Shown here piece by piece: positions 20,955 through 31,117 of a stretch of 64,000 nt of DNA. The translations under genes and the position numbers were made by a program. This stretch comes from Deferribacter autotrophicus (GTDB lineage Bacteria; Chrysiogenota; Deferribacteres; Deferribacterales; Deferribacteraceae). The notes under the pieces were generated by a model that was not told the origin of the DNA, searched no databases, and was given only the letters and a program-made list of their open reading frames with translations. Each line of letters begins with the position of its first letter. The stretch's first letter is position 1. The stretch is taken from assembly GCF_008362905.1 (NCBI RefSeq), contig NZ_VFJB01000005.1, positions 1-64,000 of the forward strand, read 5' to 3'.

Positions 20955-21533
20955 ATGAATAGTTTGAGTGAAGAATCAAAAAAATATTTATTAATGGTAG
21001 CAAGAAAGAGTATTGAAGAGAAGTTTAAAGGAAAACTTTTTGAGCCTAAAGATATCCCTGATGAATTAAATTTTCAGTCAGGCTGTTTTGTGTCTTTACA
21101 TGATGAAAATAAGAATTTAAGGGGTTGTATAGGTAATTTTAGAAATGACATAAATATTGTTTTCAACGTTAGGGATATGGCGATAGAGGCTGCTTTTAGC
21201 GATCCCAGATTTGCACCTTTAAGACGGGATGAGCTTGAAAAGATTGATATAGAAATTTCTGTTTTGACCCCGATGCAAAGAGTAAGAGATATTGAAGAAA
21301 TTGTTGTAGGAAAAGACGGACTTTATGTTGTTAAAGGTTTTTTTAGAGGTGTTTTGTTACCACAGGTGGCAGTGCAACATGGATGGGATAAATATGAATT
21401 TTTATCATATACATGTATGAAAGCTGGATTACCATTTGATGAGTGGAAAAAGAGTGATATTGATATATACAAGTTTCAGGCAATTATATTTGATGAAGTT
21501 TCATTAGGCTTGAAAGAGGTTTTGAACTATTAA
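20955..21533 (+). CDS. AMMECR1-domain protein (AmmeMemoRadiSam system protein A)
   Basis: The 192-residue protein belongs to the AMMECR1 family, recognised from SGCFVSLHDENKNLRGCIGN with the hallmark LRGCIG, the AIEAAFSDPRF segment and LLPQVAVQHGWDKYEFL. Its biochemical role is unknown; in bacteria it usually accompanies a Memo-like protein and a radical SAM enzyme, neither of which is in this window. The ATG at 20955 follows AGGAGG. Its 3' end overlaps the converging gene at 21484 by 50 bp. Confidence 0.9.
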   Translation: MNSLSEESKKYLLMVARKSIEEKFKGKLFEPKDIPDELNFQSGCFVSLHDENKNLRGCIGNFRNDINIVFNVRDMAIEAAFSDPRFAPLRRDELEKIDIEISVLTPMQRVRDIEEIVVGKDGLYVVKGFFRGVLLPQVAVQHGWDKYEFLSYTCMKAGLPFDEWKKSDIDIYKFQAIIFDEVSLGLKEVLNY

Positions 21534-21915
21534 AAAGTAACAGTTCGTCTTTTTTATTTTTATCTGTAAGATAACCTGTAAAAAAAGCAGGTGATGCATC
21601 TGGGAACGATTTTACTAAACTACCGGCTATACTCCAATAGTGTAAGTTGTTATTAAGTAGATTTATTTTTAAAGTCGATGGATTTAATGTGTTATCTGTT
21701 AATGTGTTATCCATATCAATTATGAAAGATTTAAATTCTTTCTTATTACTTCCTTGTAATTTTAATGAAAAAGAGTGAGGTAAAGAAGGGGTTGTATTGT
21801 TTAGTCCGTAAGTTTCAATAAGATAATCCGCATTTTCAAATGTTTCAATCAAGATTGGTAAAATTTCTGAAAAAAGATTTTTGTTTAGGTAATAAAAAGT
21901 TATTATAACATTCAT
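21484..21915 (-). CDS. Divergent IorB-like protein (gamma-domain fold)
   Basis: This 143-residue protein aligns in pattern with indolepyruvate oxidoreductase beta subunits. ETYGLNNTTPSLPHSFSLKL takes the place of the family's ETHGMAQRGGSVxSHVRxG segment. The glycine-rich GxGGQG loop near the N-terminus, expected in active members, is replaced by FYYLNKN. It is 40-50 residues shorter than usual. The ATG at 21915 overlaps the stop of the upstream IorA-like gene (ATGA), so the two are coupled. Homology is inferred by eye. Confidence 0.6.
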   Translation of the reverse strand: MNVIITFYYLNKNLFSEILPILIETFENADYLIETYGLNNTTPSLPHSFSLKLQGSNKKEFKSFIIDMDNTLTDNTLNPSTLKINLLNNNLHYWSIAGSLVKSFPDASPAFFTGYLTDKNKKDELLLFNSSKPLSSLMKLHQI

Positions 21916-23225
21916 TTTATCGCTCCATATGGACAAAAAGATTTACAGTATGCACATCCAACACAAAGTGAATCATTAATGGATATTTTTTTGTTGTCTT
22001 TTTCAAACAATGCAGGACAACTCGATTTTTCTATACATACTGGTGGTTTGTTTGATAAAAGACATTTACATTTTTTCTCTTTGATGGTTAAAGATTTTTG
22101 CTTTGGGATATTTTCGCATGAATAGGGAAAAATAAAGCTGGATGAAGGTAATTTTTTTAATTTTTTAATTTTTGGTATTGATACACAAATATCATCATTC
22201 GTGTCTTGAAAAAGAATTACTCTTTGATGTGGTTTTAGACTGTTAACAAGGTTATGGTTTATTTCAGAAATGTTTCCTATAAAGAGTGTATCTTTTTGCA
22301 GAGGTTTTAAAGTAAGCCCATAATATTCTGAAAATGATAAATGTTTCAGATTAAAAACGTCATATATTACGTCACATCTGATGCTGCTAAATACAAATAA
22401 ATCGTTGTTTAGCAATTCCTTAATACTGACAAAGGGGCAACCTGGGCAAAAGTATTGTTTTACAGTTACTTCTCTATTAGTTGATAATATATTAAAATGA
22501 ATTTTAAGACCAAAACTATGTATCAAGTTTTCAAAAAATTGTAGTTCGTTTTGAAAGATGTGGATATTTTTCAGATTTTCAAGATTTATTAGATAATTAT
22601 TTTTTATATGAGGTATCAAATAAGGTAAAAATTCAAAATTATGATTGTAAAATGAGACAGTATCTGAGATTCCATGATTTTTAAATTCTTGGTTCAATAT
22701 GGTTTCTGCTAGTTGAAAGTGCTCCAAAAGTTCTTCTCTATTTGGTAACTCCAAATTATTCATAGTTAAGTAAGGTTTGATAACTGTGTGTTCTGGTTCT
22801 ATTTCAGTCTCTTTAGTGATGTTGTTTAAAATAGAGGGAGATATTACTACATTGACAGGGAGCTTTGTTTCTGCTGACAATTTGTAAGCAAGCATTAAAT
22901 GTTTTGTTAATAAATTAATTCTTTTAATAAATATAGTGGGTAACTGAATAGTATCAGGAAGCTTTCTAGAAATAATTATAAATGGGCTTTTTATTAAATG
23001 AATTTCGTTAATGTTAGGTATTTTATGGTAAAAGGCTATGGTTTTTATCCCAGTAATGGCTGAAGAATTGAGTATTTTAAAAGAATTAAGAGTTGGTAGA
23101 AAGGTAGTGTTTTTAATTTCTAACAGGAAGAGACTTTCTTTATAAATTAGCTCAAACCTTAAATCGTTTATGAATTTATTTATTATTTCTTCTGTACTGT
23201 AAAAAACTATATTTTCAGCAACCAT
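21912..23225 (-). CDS. Degenerate IorA-like protein with C-terminal ferredoxin motif
   Basis: The 437-residue protein looks like a reduced indolepyruvate:ferredoxin oxidoreductase alpha subunit (usually about 600 residues). AYKLSAETKLPVNVVIS matches the conserved AFELSEKxxLPVxxR region. CPGCPF (Cys260) matches CPGCPH, and the C-terminus ends with a full [4Fe-4S] motif, CVGCAYCKSFCP, after a partly eroded first one. The thiamine-diphosphate GDxxF...N motif is missing (GNISE in its place), as is the N-terminal GYPGTPSSE region. It may be a pseudo-enzyme or have a new role. It is very AT-rich. The open frame over 1.3 kb argues against simple decay. Confidence 0.62.
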   Translation of the reverse strand: MVAENIVFYSTEEIINKFINDLRFELIYKESLFLLEIKNTTFLPTLNSFKILNSSAITGIKTIAFYHKIPNINEIHLIKSPFIIISRKLPDTIQLPTIFIKRINLLTKHLMLAYKLSAETKLPVNVVISPSILNNITKETEIEPEHTVIKPYLTMNNLELPNREELLEHFQLAETILNQEFKNHGISDTVSFYNHNFEFLPYLIPHIKNNYLINLENLKNIHIFQNELQFFENLIHSFGLKIHFNILSTNREVTVKQYFCPGCPFVSIKELLNNDLFVFSSIRCDVIYDVFNLKHLSFSEYYGLTLKPLQKDTLFIGNISEINHNLVNSLKPHQRVILFQDTNDDICVSIPKIKKLKKLPSSSFIFPYSCENIPKQKSLTIKEKKCKCLLSNKPPVCIEKSSCPALFEKDNKKISINDSLCVGCAYCKSFCPYGAIK

Positions 23226-23372
23226 TTATACCTCTTTCCAATTGCTCATTTCGGGATTCTAGCAAATTAAATTATTAATTCAACAATTATTTGAAAAAAC
23301 ATTTAATGGTTAACATAAAAAACTTTATAATTTTCACCTTTTATATTATATAGGTTTTGCTGGAGGTGTTAG

Positions 23373-24533
23373 ATGAGCTACGTAATGAACACTTATAACA
23401 GGTACGAACTTGAATTTGTGAAAGGTGAAGGTTCATATCTTTTTGATAAAAAAGGAAATAAATACCTTGATTTTGCTTCAGGTATAGCCGTTACAAATCT
23501 TGGACATGGAAACAGTGAGATTAGTAAAGTTATTTGTGAGCAAGCAAAGAAATTGTTACATACATCAAATCTTTATAGAATACCGGTTCAGGAAGAACTA
23601 GCAGAGCTGATTTCTAAAAGAAGTTTCGGTGGTAAAGTATTTTTTTGTAATTCAGGAGCAGAAGCCAATGAGGCAGCTATAAAACTTGCAAGAATCTATG
23701 GGAATAAAAAATATGATGGCGTAAAATACAAGATTGTTACAATGATAAATTCTTTTCATGGGCGTACATTTGCTGCACTTTCTGCTACAGGGCAGGATAA
23801 AGTAAAAAAAGGTTTTGAACCAATACTGGATTTTTTTGTGTCTGTTCCTTTTAATGATTATGATGCTCTTTATGAGGTTGTTAAAAATGAAGATGTCGTG
23901 GCTGTGATGTTAGAGCCAATTCAGGGTGAGGGTGGTCTTATAGCTGCAAATAGGGCTTATTTACAAAAAGTGAGAGAATTGTGTGATAAGATGGATATGT
24001 TGTTAATTTTTGATGAGGTGCAAACAGGTATAGGGAGAACAGGTTATTTATTTGCTTATCAATTATATGGTGTTGAACCAGATGTTATGACACTTGCAAA
24101 AGGGCTTGGAAATGGTGTTCCTATTGGTGCAATGATAGCAAAGGAAAGGTTTGCAGAATATTTTACTCCTGGGACCCATGCTTCGACCTTTGGTGGGAAT
24201 TATTTGGCTTGTGCTGTAGGAAAAAAAGTCTTAGAACTTGTTGATGATGAATTATTAGAAAATGTTAAGAAAAAAGGTGCTTATTTTAGATTAAAATTAA
24301 AGGAGTTATTTTATAATAAAGGTGAAGTAAGAGGTGAAGGACTATTGCTTGGAGTTTCTTTAAAGGGTGTAAGTAATACTGATTTTATAAATGAATGTTA
24401 TAAGGTATATTTACTTTGTGTTCCTGCTGGTGATAATGTTGTTAGGTTGTATCCTTCATTAATTGTAAGTTATGAAGAAATTGATGAGTGTATTGATAAA
24501 CTAAAAAGAGTTGTAGAAAGATTGTGGGGGTAA
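23373..24533 (+). CDS. argD: Acetylornithine aminotransferase
   Basis: ArgD is the PLP-dependent transaminase that makes N-acetylornithine in arginine synthesis, and may also serve lysine synthesis. The 386-residue protein has the class III pattern: FASGIAVTNLGH, FCNSGAEANEAAIKLAR, SFHGRTFAALSATGQ, the PLP-aspartate in FDEVQTGIGRTG, and the lysine in TLAKGLGNG. TGGAGGTG precedes the ATG. It is first in argDFG, with argF starting 2 bp after its stop. Confidence 0.94.
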   Translation: MSYVMNTYNRYELEFVKGEGSYLFDKKGNKYLDFASGIAVTNLGHGNSEISKVICEQAKKLLHTSNLYRIPVQEELAELISKRSFGGKVFFCNSGAEANEAAIKLARIYGNKKYDGVKYKIVTMINSFHGRTFAALSATGQDKVKKGFEPILDFFVSVPFNDYDALYEVVKNEDVVAVMLEPIQGEGGLIAANRAYLQKVRELCDKMDMLLIFDEVQTGIGRTGYLFAYQLYGVEPDVMTLAKGLGNGVPIGAMIAKERFAEYFTPGTHASTFGGNYLACAVGKKVLELVDDELLENVKKKGAYFRLKLKELFYNKGEVRGEGLLLGVSLKGVSNTDFINECYKVYLLCVPAGDNVVRLYPSLIVSYEEIDECIDKLKRVVERLWG

Positions 24534-24535
24534 AA

Positions 24536-25474
24536 GTGAAAAGAGATTTTTTGACATTAATGGATTTTAGCTCAGAAGAATTGAAAAATATTATTTCTGA
24601 TGCTTTGAGATTAAAAGAAGAACGAAAAAATGGAATTTTTAGAAGATATATTGAAAATAAAAAAGTTGCTTTAATCTTTGAAAAATCTTCTACGAGGACA
24701 AGAGTTTCTTTTGAAGTTGGTGTAGTGGAAATGGGAGGATATCCTCTGTTTTTAAGTAAAAACGATATTCAACTTGGCAGAGGCGAAAGTGTTAAAGATA
24801 CTGCAAGGACACTATCAAGATATGTAGATATGGTGATGATAAGGACTTTTGAGCATAGCAGGATAGAGGAGTTTGCAAAATATGCTTCTGTCCCTGTTAT
24901 AAACGGATTAACAAATGAATTTCATCCATGCCAGGTGATGGCTGATATTATGACTATTTATGAAAAAATGGGTAAATATGAGAAAGTTAAGTTGGCTTAT
25001 GTAGGGGACGGTAATAATATGGCCCATTCATTAATGCTTGGCTGTGCGAAATTTGGTATTGATATATCTATTGCAACACCAGAGCAGTATCAATGCTTAT
25101 CGGAAGTTGTGGCTAAAGCAAAAGAAATAGCTAGCGAAACAGGTTCTATCGTTGAGATAACCTTTGACCCTTATGAAGCAGTAAAAAATGCTGATTTCAT
25201 ATATACCGATGTATGGGCAAGTATGGGGTTTGAAGATGAGGCTGAAGAGCGTAAAAAAGTTTTTATGAAATACCAGGTTAATTCGGATTTAATGGCTGCA
25301 ACGGGTAAAAAAACATATTTTATGCACTGTTTACCTGCTCATCTGGGTGAAGAAGTTACGGAAGATGTCTTTGAGTCTGAGTTTTCAATAGTTTTTGATG
25401 AAGCAGAGAATAGATTACATGCCCAAAAAGCTATTATGAAGTGGTTATTTGAGCAGTTTGATAATAATGCCTAA
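24536..25474 (+). CDS. argF: Ornithine carbamoyltransferase
   Basis: ArgF makes citrulline from ornithine and carbamoyl phosphate. The sequence has the carbamoyl-phosphate loop SSTRTRVSFE, the HPCQ motif in FHPCQVMADIMT, GDGNNMAHS, and the ornithine-site MHCLPAH. The GTG at 24536 is preferred because GGGGG lies 5 bp upstream; the frame could also start at the GTG at 24524 inside argD. The length is about 312 residues, as usual. Confidence 0.94.
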   Translation: MKRDFLTLMDFSSEELKNIISDALRLKEERKNGIFRRYIENKKVALIFEKSSTRTRVSFEVGVVEMGGYPLFLSKNDIQLGRGESVKDTARTLSRYVDMVMIRTFEHSRIEEFAKYASVPVINGLTNEFHPCQVMADIMTIYEKMGKYEKVKLAYVGDGNNMAHSLMLGCAKFGIDISIATPEQYQCLSEVVAKAKEIASETGSIVEITFDPYEAVKNADFIYTDVWASMGFEDEAEERKKVFMKYQVNSDLMAATGKKTYFMHCLPAHLGEEVTEDVFESEFSIVFDEAENRLHAQKAIMKWLFEQFDNNA

Positions 25475-25512
25475 AAATGGCTAAGTATAATAGTTAAAGG
25501 AGGAATTATAGA

Positions 25513-26724
25513 ATGAGTAGAGATAAGGTTGTTTTAGCGTATTCAGGAGGGCTTGATACATCAGTTATTTTGAAATGGTTGGATTTGCAAGGGTATGATG
25601 TAGTAGCTTATGTTGCTGATTTGGGACAAAGAGATGATTTGGAAGCTCTAGAGGAAAAAGCATACAAATCTGGAGCTAAAGAGTTTTACATTCTTGATTT
25701 GAAAGAGGAGTTTGTTAGAGACTTTGTATTTACCTCTATAAAATTCAATGCTGTATACGAAGGAAGATATCTGCTTGGAACATCTCTTGCGAGACCTGTT
25801 ATTGCAAAAGGGATGGTAGAAATAGCAAGGAAAACAGGTGCAAAATTCGTAGCACATGGTGCAACCGGAAAGGGGAATGATCAGGTAAGATTTGAGCTTT
25901 CAGTGGCTGCTCTTGCTCCGGATTTGAAAGTGATTGCTCCATGGAGAATACCTGAATTTTTTAATAAAATTAAGGGACGTCAGGAAGCAATGGATTTTGC
26001 TGCTGAATACGGGATTCCTGTAAAGGCTACCAAGGATAAGCCTTGGAGTTCCGATGAAAACTTGATGCATATAAGCTTTGAGGCCGGTATATTGGAAGAT
26101 CCTGCTATGAGGCCACCAAAAGATATGTTTGAACTATCTGTTGATCCTAAAGATGCACCTGAAACACCTGAGGAAGTGGAAATAGAATTTGAAAAGGGTG
26201 TTCCTGTTGCGGTAAATGGAGAGAGGTTAAGTGCTGCAAATTTACTTAAAAAGCTTAACGAATTAGGTGGTAAACATGGTGTGGGTAGAGTCGATATAGT
26301 GGAGAGTAGATTTGTGGGGATGAAGTCAAGAGGAGTATATGAAACCCCTGGTGGCACTATTTTAATGGCTGCTCATAGAGATCTTGAAGGGCTTACCCTT
26401 GAGGGAAGTTTGATAAATTTAAAAGATACTTTGATGCCAAGATTTGCATATTTAGTGTATGCTGGATACTGGTTTAGTAGTGAGATGGATTGTTTGAGAG
26501 CATTTGTAGAAGAGTCTCAAAAATATGTTACAGGTAAAGTAACAGTTGAATTGTATAAGGGAAATATTACGATTGTAAGTAGAGAGTCAAAGTACTCTCT
26601 TTACGATCAACTGCTTGTGTCTATGGATGATGATTTGGGAGCGTATAATCAATCCGATGCTACAGGTTTCATAAAACTAAATTCACTTCCTCTTATTGCT
26701 AACGCAAGAAGAAAAAACAGATAA
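25513..26724 (+). CDS. argG: Argininosuccinate synthase
   Basis: ArgG joins citrulline and aspartate at the expense of ATP. The 403-residue protein begins with the PP-loop AYSGGLDTS and contains HGATGKGNDQVRFE and the tetramerisation region toward the C-terminus (YNQSDATGFI). AAAGGAGG precedes the ATG. It is the last gene of argDFG; argH is not adjacent. A strong terminator follows. Confidence 0.97.
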   Translation: MSRDKVVLAYSGGLDTSVILKWLDLQGYDVVAYVADLGQRDDLEALEEKAYKSGAKEFYILDLKEEFVRDFVFTSIKFNAVYEGRYLLGTSLARPVIAKGMVEIARKTGAKFVAHGATGKGNDQVRFELSVAALAPDLKVIAPWRIPEFFNKIKGRQEAMDFAAEYGIPVKATKDKPWSSDENLMHISFEAGILEDPAMRPPKDMFELSVDPKDAPETPEEVEIEFEKGVPVAVNGERLSAANLLKKLNELGGKHGVGRVDIVESRFVGMKSRGVYETPGGTILMAAHRDLEGLTLEGSLINLKDTLMPRFAYLVYAGYWFSSEMDCLRAFVEESQKYVTGKVTVELYKGNITIVSRESKYSLYDQLLVSMDDDLGAYNQSDATGFIKLNSLPLIANARRKNR

Positions 26725-26736
26725 GTATTTTAAAGT

Positions 26737-26785
26737 TGTGAGCCAGTTTATTATATAACTGGCTCACATTATTTTATTTTTTTTA
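26737..26785 (+). terminator. Rho-independent terminator of argDFG
   Basis: TGTGAGCCAGTT (26737-26748) pairs perfectly with AACTGGCTCACA (26757-26768), followed by a T-rich tract. Confidence 0.93.
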
Positions 26786-27242
26786 GTAAGTTTACTATCC
26801 TTTTGATATCACCCAAATTTTTTATAAGCAGGAGAATTATTTTTATGGTTATCAATTAGTTAATCTGAAATAAGTTGAGAAAAATGTATTTCCTCAATAG
26901 GATTATTTGTAAAAAATGAGGTGACGCCAGATTATTATTTGCTTGTTTTTATTTCTTAATGTTACTTAGTTTTTTCTGTTTAGGTACACAACTTTTTGAT
27001 ATACTTTTAAAATGATATATGTGAAACTGTTAAATGTTTTGTCTTTCATATTGAGGAAAGATTTTGTATTATTCTGCCCTTGAATCGCTATTCATGGAGG
27101 TTTTTAAGGAAGCAAAAAACGTTACAAAAATAGGTTAATATGGTTTAAAAGGATTTTGAGATTATGTTAGTATCTCTATTTTATGTTGATTTTTCAATGA
27201 ATTTTCTGTAAGCATTATCATTATTTTTTGGAGGTTAGTCGT
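26786..27242. other. Gene-free stretch ahead of glyQ
   Basis: About 450 bp of AT-rich DNA. I see no open frame, tRNA, T-box specifier/antiterminator motif or glycine-riboswitch pattern here. It must contain the glyQ promoter, but no pair of boxes stands out. A GGAGG ribosome binding site lies at its end. Confidence 0.5.
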
Positions 27243-28127
27243 ATGTATTTTCAGGATGTAATTTTAAAACTTCAACAATTTTGGGCTGAAAGAGGGTGTA
27301 TTATTTATCAGCCGTACGATATAGAGGTAGGAGCAGGGACTTTTAATCCTGCTACATTTTTAAGATGTCTTGGACCTGAGCCTTGGAATGTGGCTTATGT
27401 AGAGCCTAGTAGAAGACCAACAGATGGTAGATATGGTGAAAATCCCAATAGATTACAGCATTATTATCAATTTCAAGTAATATTAAAACCGTCTCCCGAT
27501 AATATTCAGGAAATATATCTTGATAGTTTGAGATATTTAGGGATAGAGCCTTTGGAGCACGATATCAGATTTGTAGAAGATGACTGGGAATCACCTACAC
27601 TTGGAGCCTGGGGGCTTGGTTGGGAAGTGTGGCTTGATGGTATGGAAATTACTCAGTTTACTTATTTTCAACAAGCTGGTGGGATAGATCTTGATCCTGT
27701 TTCTGGTGAAATTACTTATGGTTTAGAGAGGATTGCAATGTATCTTCAAAAGGTTGATTCTGTATTTGATTTAAAATGGAATGAAAATGTAACCTATGGG
27801 GATGTATATCACAGAAATGAAGTGGAGTTTTCTAAATACAATTTCGAAGAAGCTGACACTGATATGCTCTTTACTTTATTCAATATGTATGAAAAAGAGT
27901 GTATTAGATTAGCTGAGAAAAATCTTCCTCTTCCAGCTTACGATTACTGTCTTAAGTGTAGTCATACATTTAACTTGCTTGATGCAAGAAATGCCATATC
28001 TGTTACAGAAAGGACAGGATATATTGCAAGGGTAAGAAATCTTGCCAAAATGTGTGCTGAAAAATATCTAAAATCAAGAGAAGAAATGGGATTTCCATTA
28101 TTAAAAAAAAGTACTAAAGTTTTTTAA
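27243..28127 (+). CDS. glyQ: Glycyl-tRNA synthetase, alpha subunit
   Basis: GlyQ is the catalytic subunit of the bacterial alpha2beta2 glycyl-tRNA synthetase, which charges tRNA-Gly. The 294-residue protein matches the family throughout: [43 protein letters not shown], and the motif-3 [10 protein letters not shown]. The ATG at 27243 follows GGAGG; an upstream in-frame start at 27228 lies ahead of that site. The partner glyS normally follows directly, but a chemoreceptor gene is found instead. Confidence 0.96.
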   Translation: MYFQDVILKLQQFWAERGCIIYQPYDIEVGAGTFNPATFLRCLGPEPWNVAYVEPSRRPTDGRYGENPNRLQHYYQFQVILKPSPDNIQEIYLDSLRYLGIEPLEHDIRFVEDDWESPTLGAWGLGWEVWLDGMEITQFTYFQQAGGIDLDPVSGEITYGLERIAMYLQKVDSVFDLKWNENVTYGDVYHRNEVEFSKYNFEEADTDMLFTLFNMYEKECIRLAEKNLPLPAYDYCLKCSHTFNLLDARNAISVTERTGYIARVRNLAKMCAEKYLKSREEMGFPLLKKSTKVF

Positions 28128-28177
28128 TTTATTAAACGATTAATAAATATATAAACAGTGGGTTTATGGGGTGATTG

Positions 28178-30214
28178 ATGTCAAAAGAGCAGATTTCAAA
28201 AAGGTTTTGGGCTGATATGAATATATCTACAAAAATTTTTATTTTTTTGGTGTTGATTCTTGTATTAGGATTTTTCATTACTGGATATTTTGTAATTAAC
28301 AATGTCAAAGAACATTTCACACACGAAATTAGTGAACAATTATCTGCTGAAGTTAAGACTATCAAAGATTTTCTAAACTCTACAGACAAGACAACACAAG
28401 AAATTAAAGAGGAGATAGAAGAAAATGCTTTATTTGATTTGACCGAAAGAGCTCAAGCGTTAAAAAGTACGATTACAAAGCTTTATTCTACATATACTTC
28501 TGTGGGGATGACCCCTACAGTAATTAAATTTCAGTTATCTACAGAGATATTGCAAACAAGAATCGGTACAAGCGGTTATGCATATGCTTTGGATTCTAAT
28601 GGTACGTTGGTAGTTCACCCCACAAAACAGGGGACAAATTTGAAAGGGAAAAAACATATTGATCAAATGTTAGAGGAAAAGAATGGGGTGATTGTTTATG
28701 AAAGGAGTACAGATCCGAATCATCCAAAAGTTTATGCGGCTTTTAGATACCTTCCACAACTTGATTGGATAATTGTTTTAACAATTCCAGAAAATGAATT
28801 AATGGAAATTGCTAATAAAGTACAGGATGAAATTTTAAATGATATTAAGAAAAGTATTAAGACGTTAAAAATAGGTAAGACTGGCTATTATTACATAATG
28901 AATTCAAAAGGGCTTCTTGTTGTACATCCATCGAAAAAATTTGAAGGGAAAAGTGTTTATAAATATGATTTTGCTAAAGAAATGATTAAAAATAAAAATG
29001 GAGTTATTCGTTATAAATGGGAAGGTAAGTATAAAATAGTGGCTTACACTTATTATGCTCCCAGAGACTGGATTATTGCTGGTGGAAGTTATGAAGATGA
29101 GTTTTTGGGGCATATAGTAAAGTCAGCTATATTAAATTTTTCCATTGTTAGTATAATTGTTGTTTTGGTGTTACTAGTTGTTTTAAGACTTGTGTTTAAA
29201 ATCAATGTTATTAATCCAATTGATGAACTTGAGGGATTGTTTCAGAAAATTGCATCAGGGGATTTGACGCAAAAGTTAGCAGTGAAGCGTAAAAATGAGA
29301 TTGGTAGGATTATAATTAATGTAAATAATATGATTGATCAAATGAATAAAGCGTTATGTGAAGTTAATGCTTCAACTAAGGATGTGGGGCAGTCAGCTGA
29401 GGTTCTGGCTGCATCGAGTAATCAAATGACTTCAGGTGCCGATACTCAAGCTGAAAGGATATCTTCTGTAGAAGTAGCTATGCAAGAGATGACAGCGACA
29501 ATTACTGAAATTTCTCAGAATCTAGAAGAAGTGAGTAATGAAATAGAAGGGATAAAGGGTGCGGCAGAAACTGGTAGGCAGGTAATTGATGAAACAGTGG
29601 AGGGTATTACAAATCTTTCTGAGACGGTAATAACATCTGCCGAAAAGATGAAAGAGCTTGGCAAATCATCTGAACAAATAGGTGAGATTTTACAGGTTAT
29701 TTCAGATATTGCAGATCAAACAAATTTGCTTGCCCTCAATGCAGCCATTGAAGCTGCAAGAGCAGGTGAACATGGTAGGGGGTTTGCGGTAGTTGCTGAT
29801 GAAGTGAGAAAATTGGCAGAAAGAACGGCTAAAGCTACCGGAGAAATAGACGAAATGATTAAATCAATTCAATCTGAAGTAAAATCATCTGTAGTACATA
29901 TGGATAAGGGTGCTAGATTGGCAGAAGAAGGTTCTATGCTTGTGGGTAACCTTAAGATGAGCCTTGAAGAAATTATTAATGGTGTTTTGGATGTGGCTGA
30001 TAAAATAACTGCAGTGGCATCTGCTGTGGATCAGCAATCAGCTACGAGCCAGGAAATCTTAAATAATATGGCTGAGATTGCTACGATTGCACAAGAAAAT
30101 ACCTCTATTGCTCAAGAAAATCACAACCAAGCAGAGATGTTGAAAGAGTTAGCTAAAAAATTGCAGCAAATTGTAAATGAATTTAAATTGCAAGAGTGTG
30201 AAAGTTTAAAATGA
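28178..30214 (+). CDS. Methyl-accepting chemotaxis protein with double Cache sensor
   Basis: This 678-residue chemoreceptor has a short cytoplasmic start and a first membrane helix at about 20-40. A periplasmic region follows with two repeats of the same pattern ([15 protein letters not shown] and [15 protein letters not shown]), marking tandem Cache-type domains. A second membrane helix (about 315-340), a HAMP domain and the signalling tip [20 protein letters not shown] come next. No C-terminal CheR/CheB docking pentapeptide is present. The ATG at 28178 follows GGGGTG. Ligand unknown; Cache domains with this motif often bind small organic acids or amino acids. Confidence 0.94.
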   Translation: MSKEQISKRFWADMNISTKIFIFLVLILVLGFFITGYFVINNVKEHFTHEISEQLSAEVKTIKDFLNSTDKTTQEIKEEIEENALFDLTERAQALKSTITKLYSTYTSVGMTPTVIKFQLSTEILQTRIGTSGYAYALDSNGTLVVHPTKQGTNLKGKKHIDQMLEEKNGVIVYERSTDPNHPKVYAAFRYLPQLDWIIVLTIPENELMEIANKVQDEILNDIKKSIKTLKIGKTGYYYIMNSKGLLVVHPSKKFEGKSVYKYDFAKEMIKNKNGVIRYKWEGKYKIVAYTYYAPRDWIIAGGSYEDEFLGHIVKSAILNFSIVSIIVVLVLLVVLRLVFKINVINPIDELEGLFQKIASGDLTQKLAVKRKNEIGRIIINVNNMIDQMNKALCEVNASTKDVGQSAEVLAASSNQMTSGADTQAERISSVEVAMQEMTATITEISQNLEEVSNEIEGIKGAAETGRQVIDETVEGITNLSETVITSAEKMKELGKSSEQIGEILQVISDIADQTNLLALNAAIEAARAGEHGRGFAVVADEVRKLAERTAKATGEIDEMIKSIQSEVKSSVVHMDKGARLAEEGSMLVGNLKMSLEEIINGVLDVADKITAVASAVDQQSATSQEILNNMAEIATIAQENTSIAQENHNQAEMLKELAKKLQQIVNEFKLQECESLK

Positions 30215-30221
30215 TTTTTAA

Positions 30222-30249
30222 TAGCCCCTGATTTCAGGGGCTATATTTG
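30222..30249. terminator. Terminator after the chemoreceptor gene
   Basis: TAGCCCCTGA (30222-30231) pairs with TCAGGGGCTA (30234-30243), followed by a modest T run. The converging gene's stop codon lies inside the hairpin. Confidence 0.8.
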
Positions 30250-30995
30250 TTTATAGTGAATTTATAGGTTGTAATTTTATTAGAGAGTTGGTCTTTTTCT
30301 GCAAAAAAGACCTGATTGTCTTTATTCACATAAATGAAATAAGAAAAAATAGTTCCGTAAGTATCTGATTTTACAAAAATAGAAGATAATAGTTTTTCTT
30401 TTTCGTAGCCAATTTTAGTGTCTGGTAGCTCACTATCATCTGCTTTAGTTTCATCTTCCAAATAGTTGAATATGGTGTTTAAGTCTATTTTATCAGAGTA
30501 TAGTATCGTATTCAGATAATTTTCTAATTTTTTACATTTAGGCCATTTAGTATCGAGAAAGGCATTACCTAGAGTATGTGTCCCTTCGTTAATTTTATTT
30601 AATCCACCGATATTTGAGTAATAATATAAGTCATTGATAGTGCCGAATACAAGATTGAAACCGTTGTAAATATCTTTTCTTGAGTAAAGTTCAGTGGCAT
30701 ATTTTTGAATGGGCACATCAGAAGTTAGAAAATTTTTTACAATAAACCCTCTTGAAGGTGCATTGTGTTTTATTAAAGTAGGATTTCTGTAATTTGTTAA
30801 AAAGGCGATTTTCCCTGTTTTTGTGATACCTAGCCAAGTACCTTGTTCTTTTAAATCTTTACCTGCTAAAAGATTGAGGTATTCTTTCCAAAAATGAGCT
30901 GGCAAAGCTTTCCGGTCGTAGAATTCGTCTCTGTTTCCTACTAAAATAAATTTATAATTTTTATTTGGGTTTACAGCAAATGCATAAATGCACAT
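30234..30995 (-). CDS. TANGO2/NRDE-family protein
   Basis: The 253-residue protein begins MCIYAFAVNPNKNYKFILVGNR-type sequence and carries the NRDE motif (GNRDEFYDR) that names the family. Cys2 at the N-terminus is conserved in it and recalls N-terminal nucleophile hydrolases. Later segments GTWLGITKTGKIAFLTNYRNP and SRGFIVKNFL also fit. Family members in eukaryotes are linked to lipid or haem handling; the bacterial role is not established. The start is set at MCIY (30995) from the family although no clear ribosome binding site precedes it. Confidence 0.85.
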   Translation of the reverse strand: MCIYAFAVNPNKNYKFILVGNRDEFYDRKALPAHFWKEYLNLLAGKDLKEQGTWLGITKTGKIAFLTNYRNPTLIKHNAPSRGFIVKNFLTSDVPIQKYATELYSRKDIYNGFNLVFGTINDLYYYSNIGGLNKINEGTHTLGNAFLDTKWPKCKKLENYLNTILYSDKIDLNTIFNYLEDETKADDSELPDTKIGYEKEKLLSSIFVKSDTYGTIFSYFIYVNKDNQVFFAEKDQLSNKITTYKFTINKYSP

Positions 30996-31117
30996 AGTAT
31001 ATTTATATTCTATAAAATTAGAATTTAAAAGTAACAATTGTAAATTTTTGTTGAACTAATATATAAAATATTTATCATAAAACAAAATTGGTTTTCTGAT
31101 GTTGGTAGAGGTGAAAT

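Noticed and set aside
26786-27242. T-box or glycine riboswitch upstream of glyQ
   Set aside because: No T-box core sequence, antiterminator or glycine-aptamer pattern was found in this stretch.
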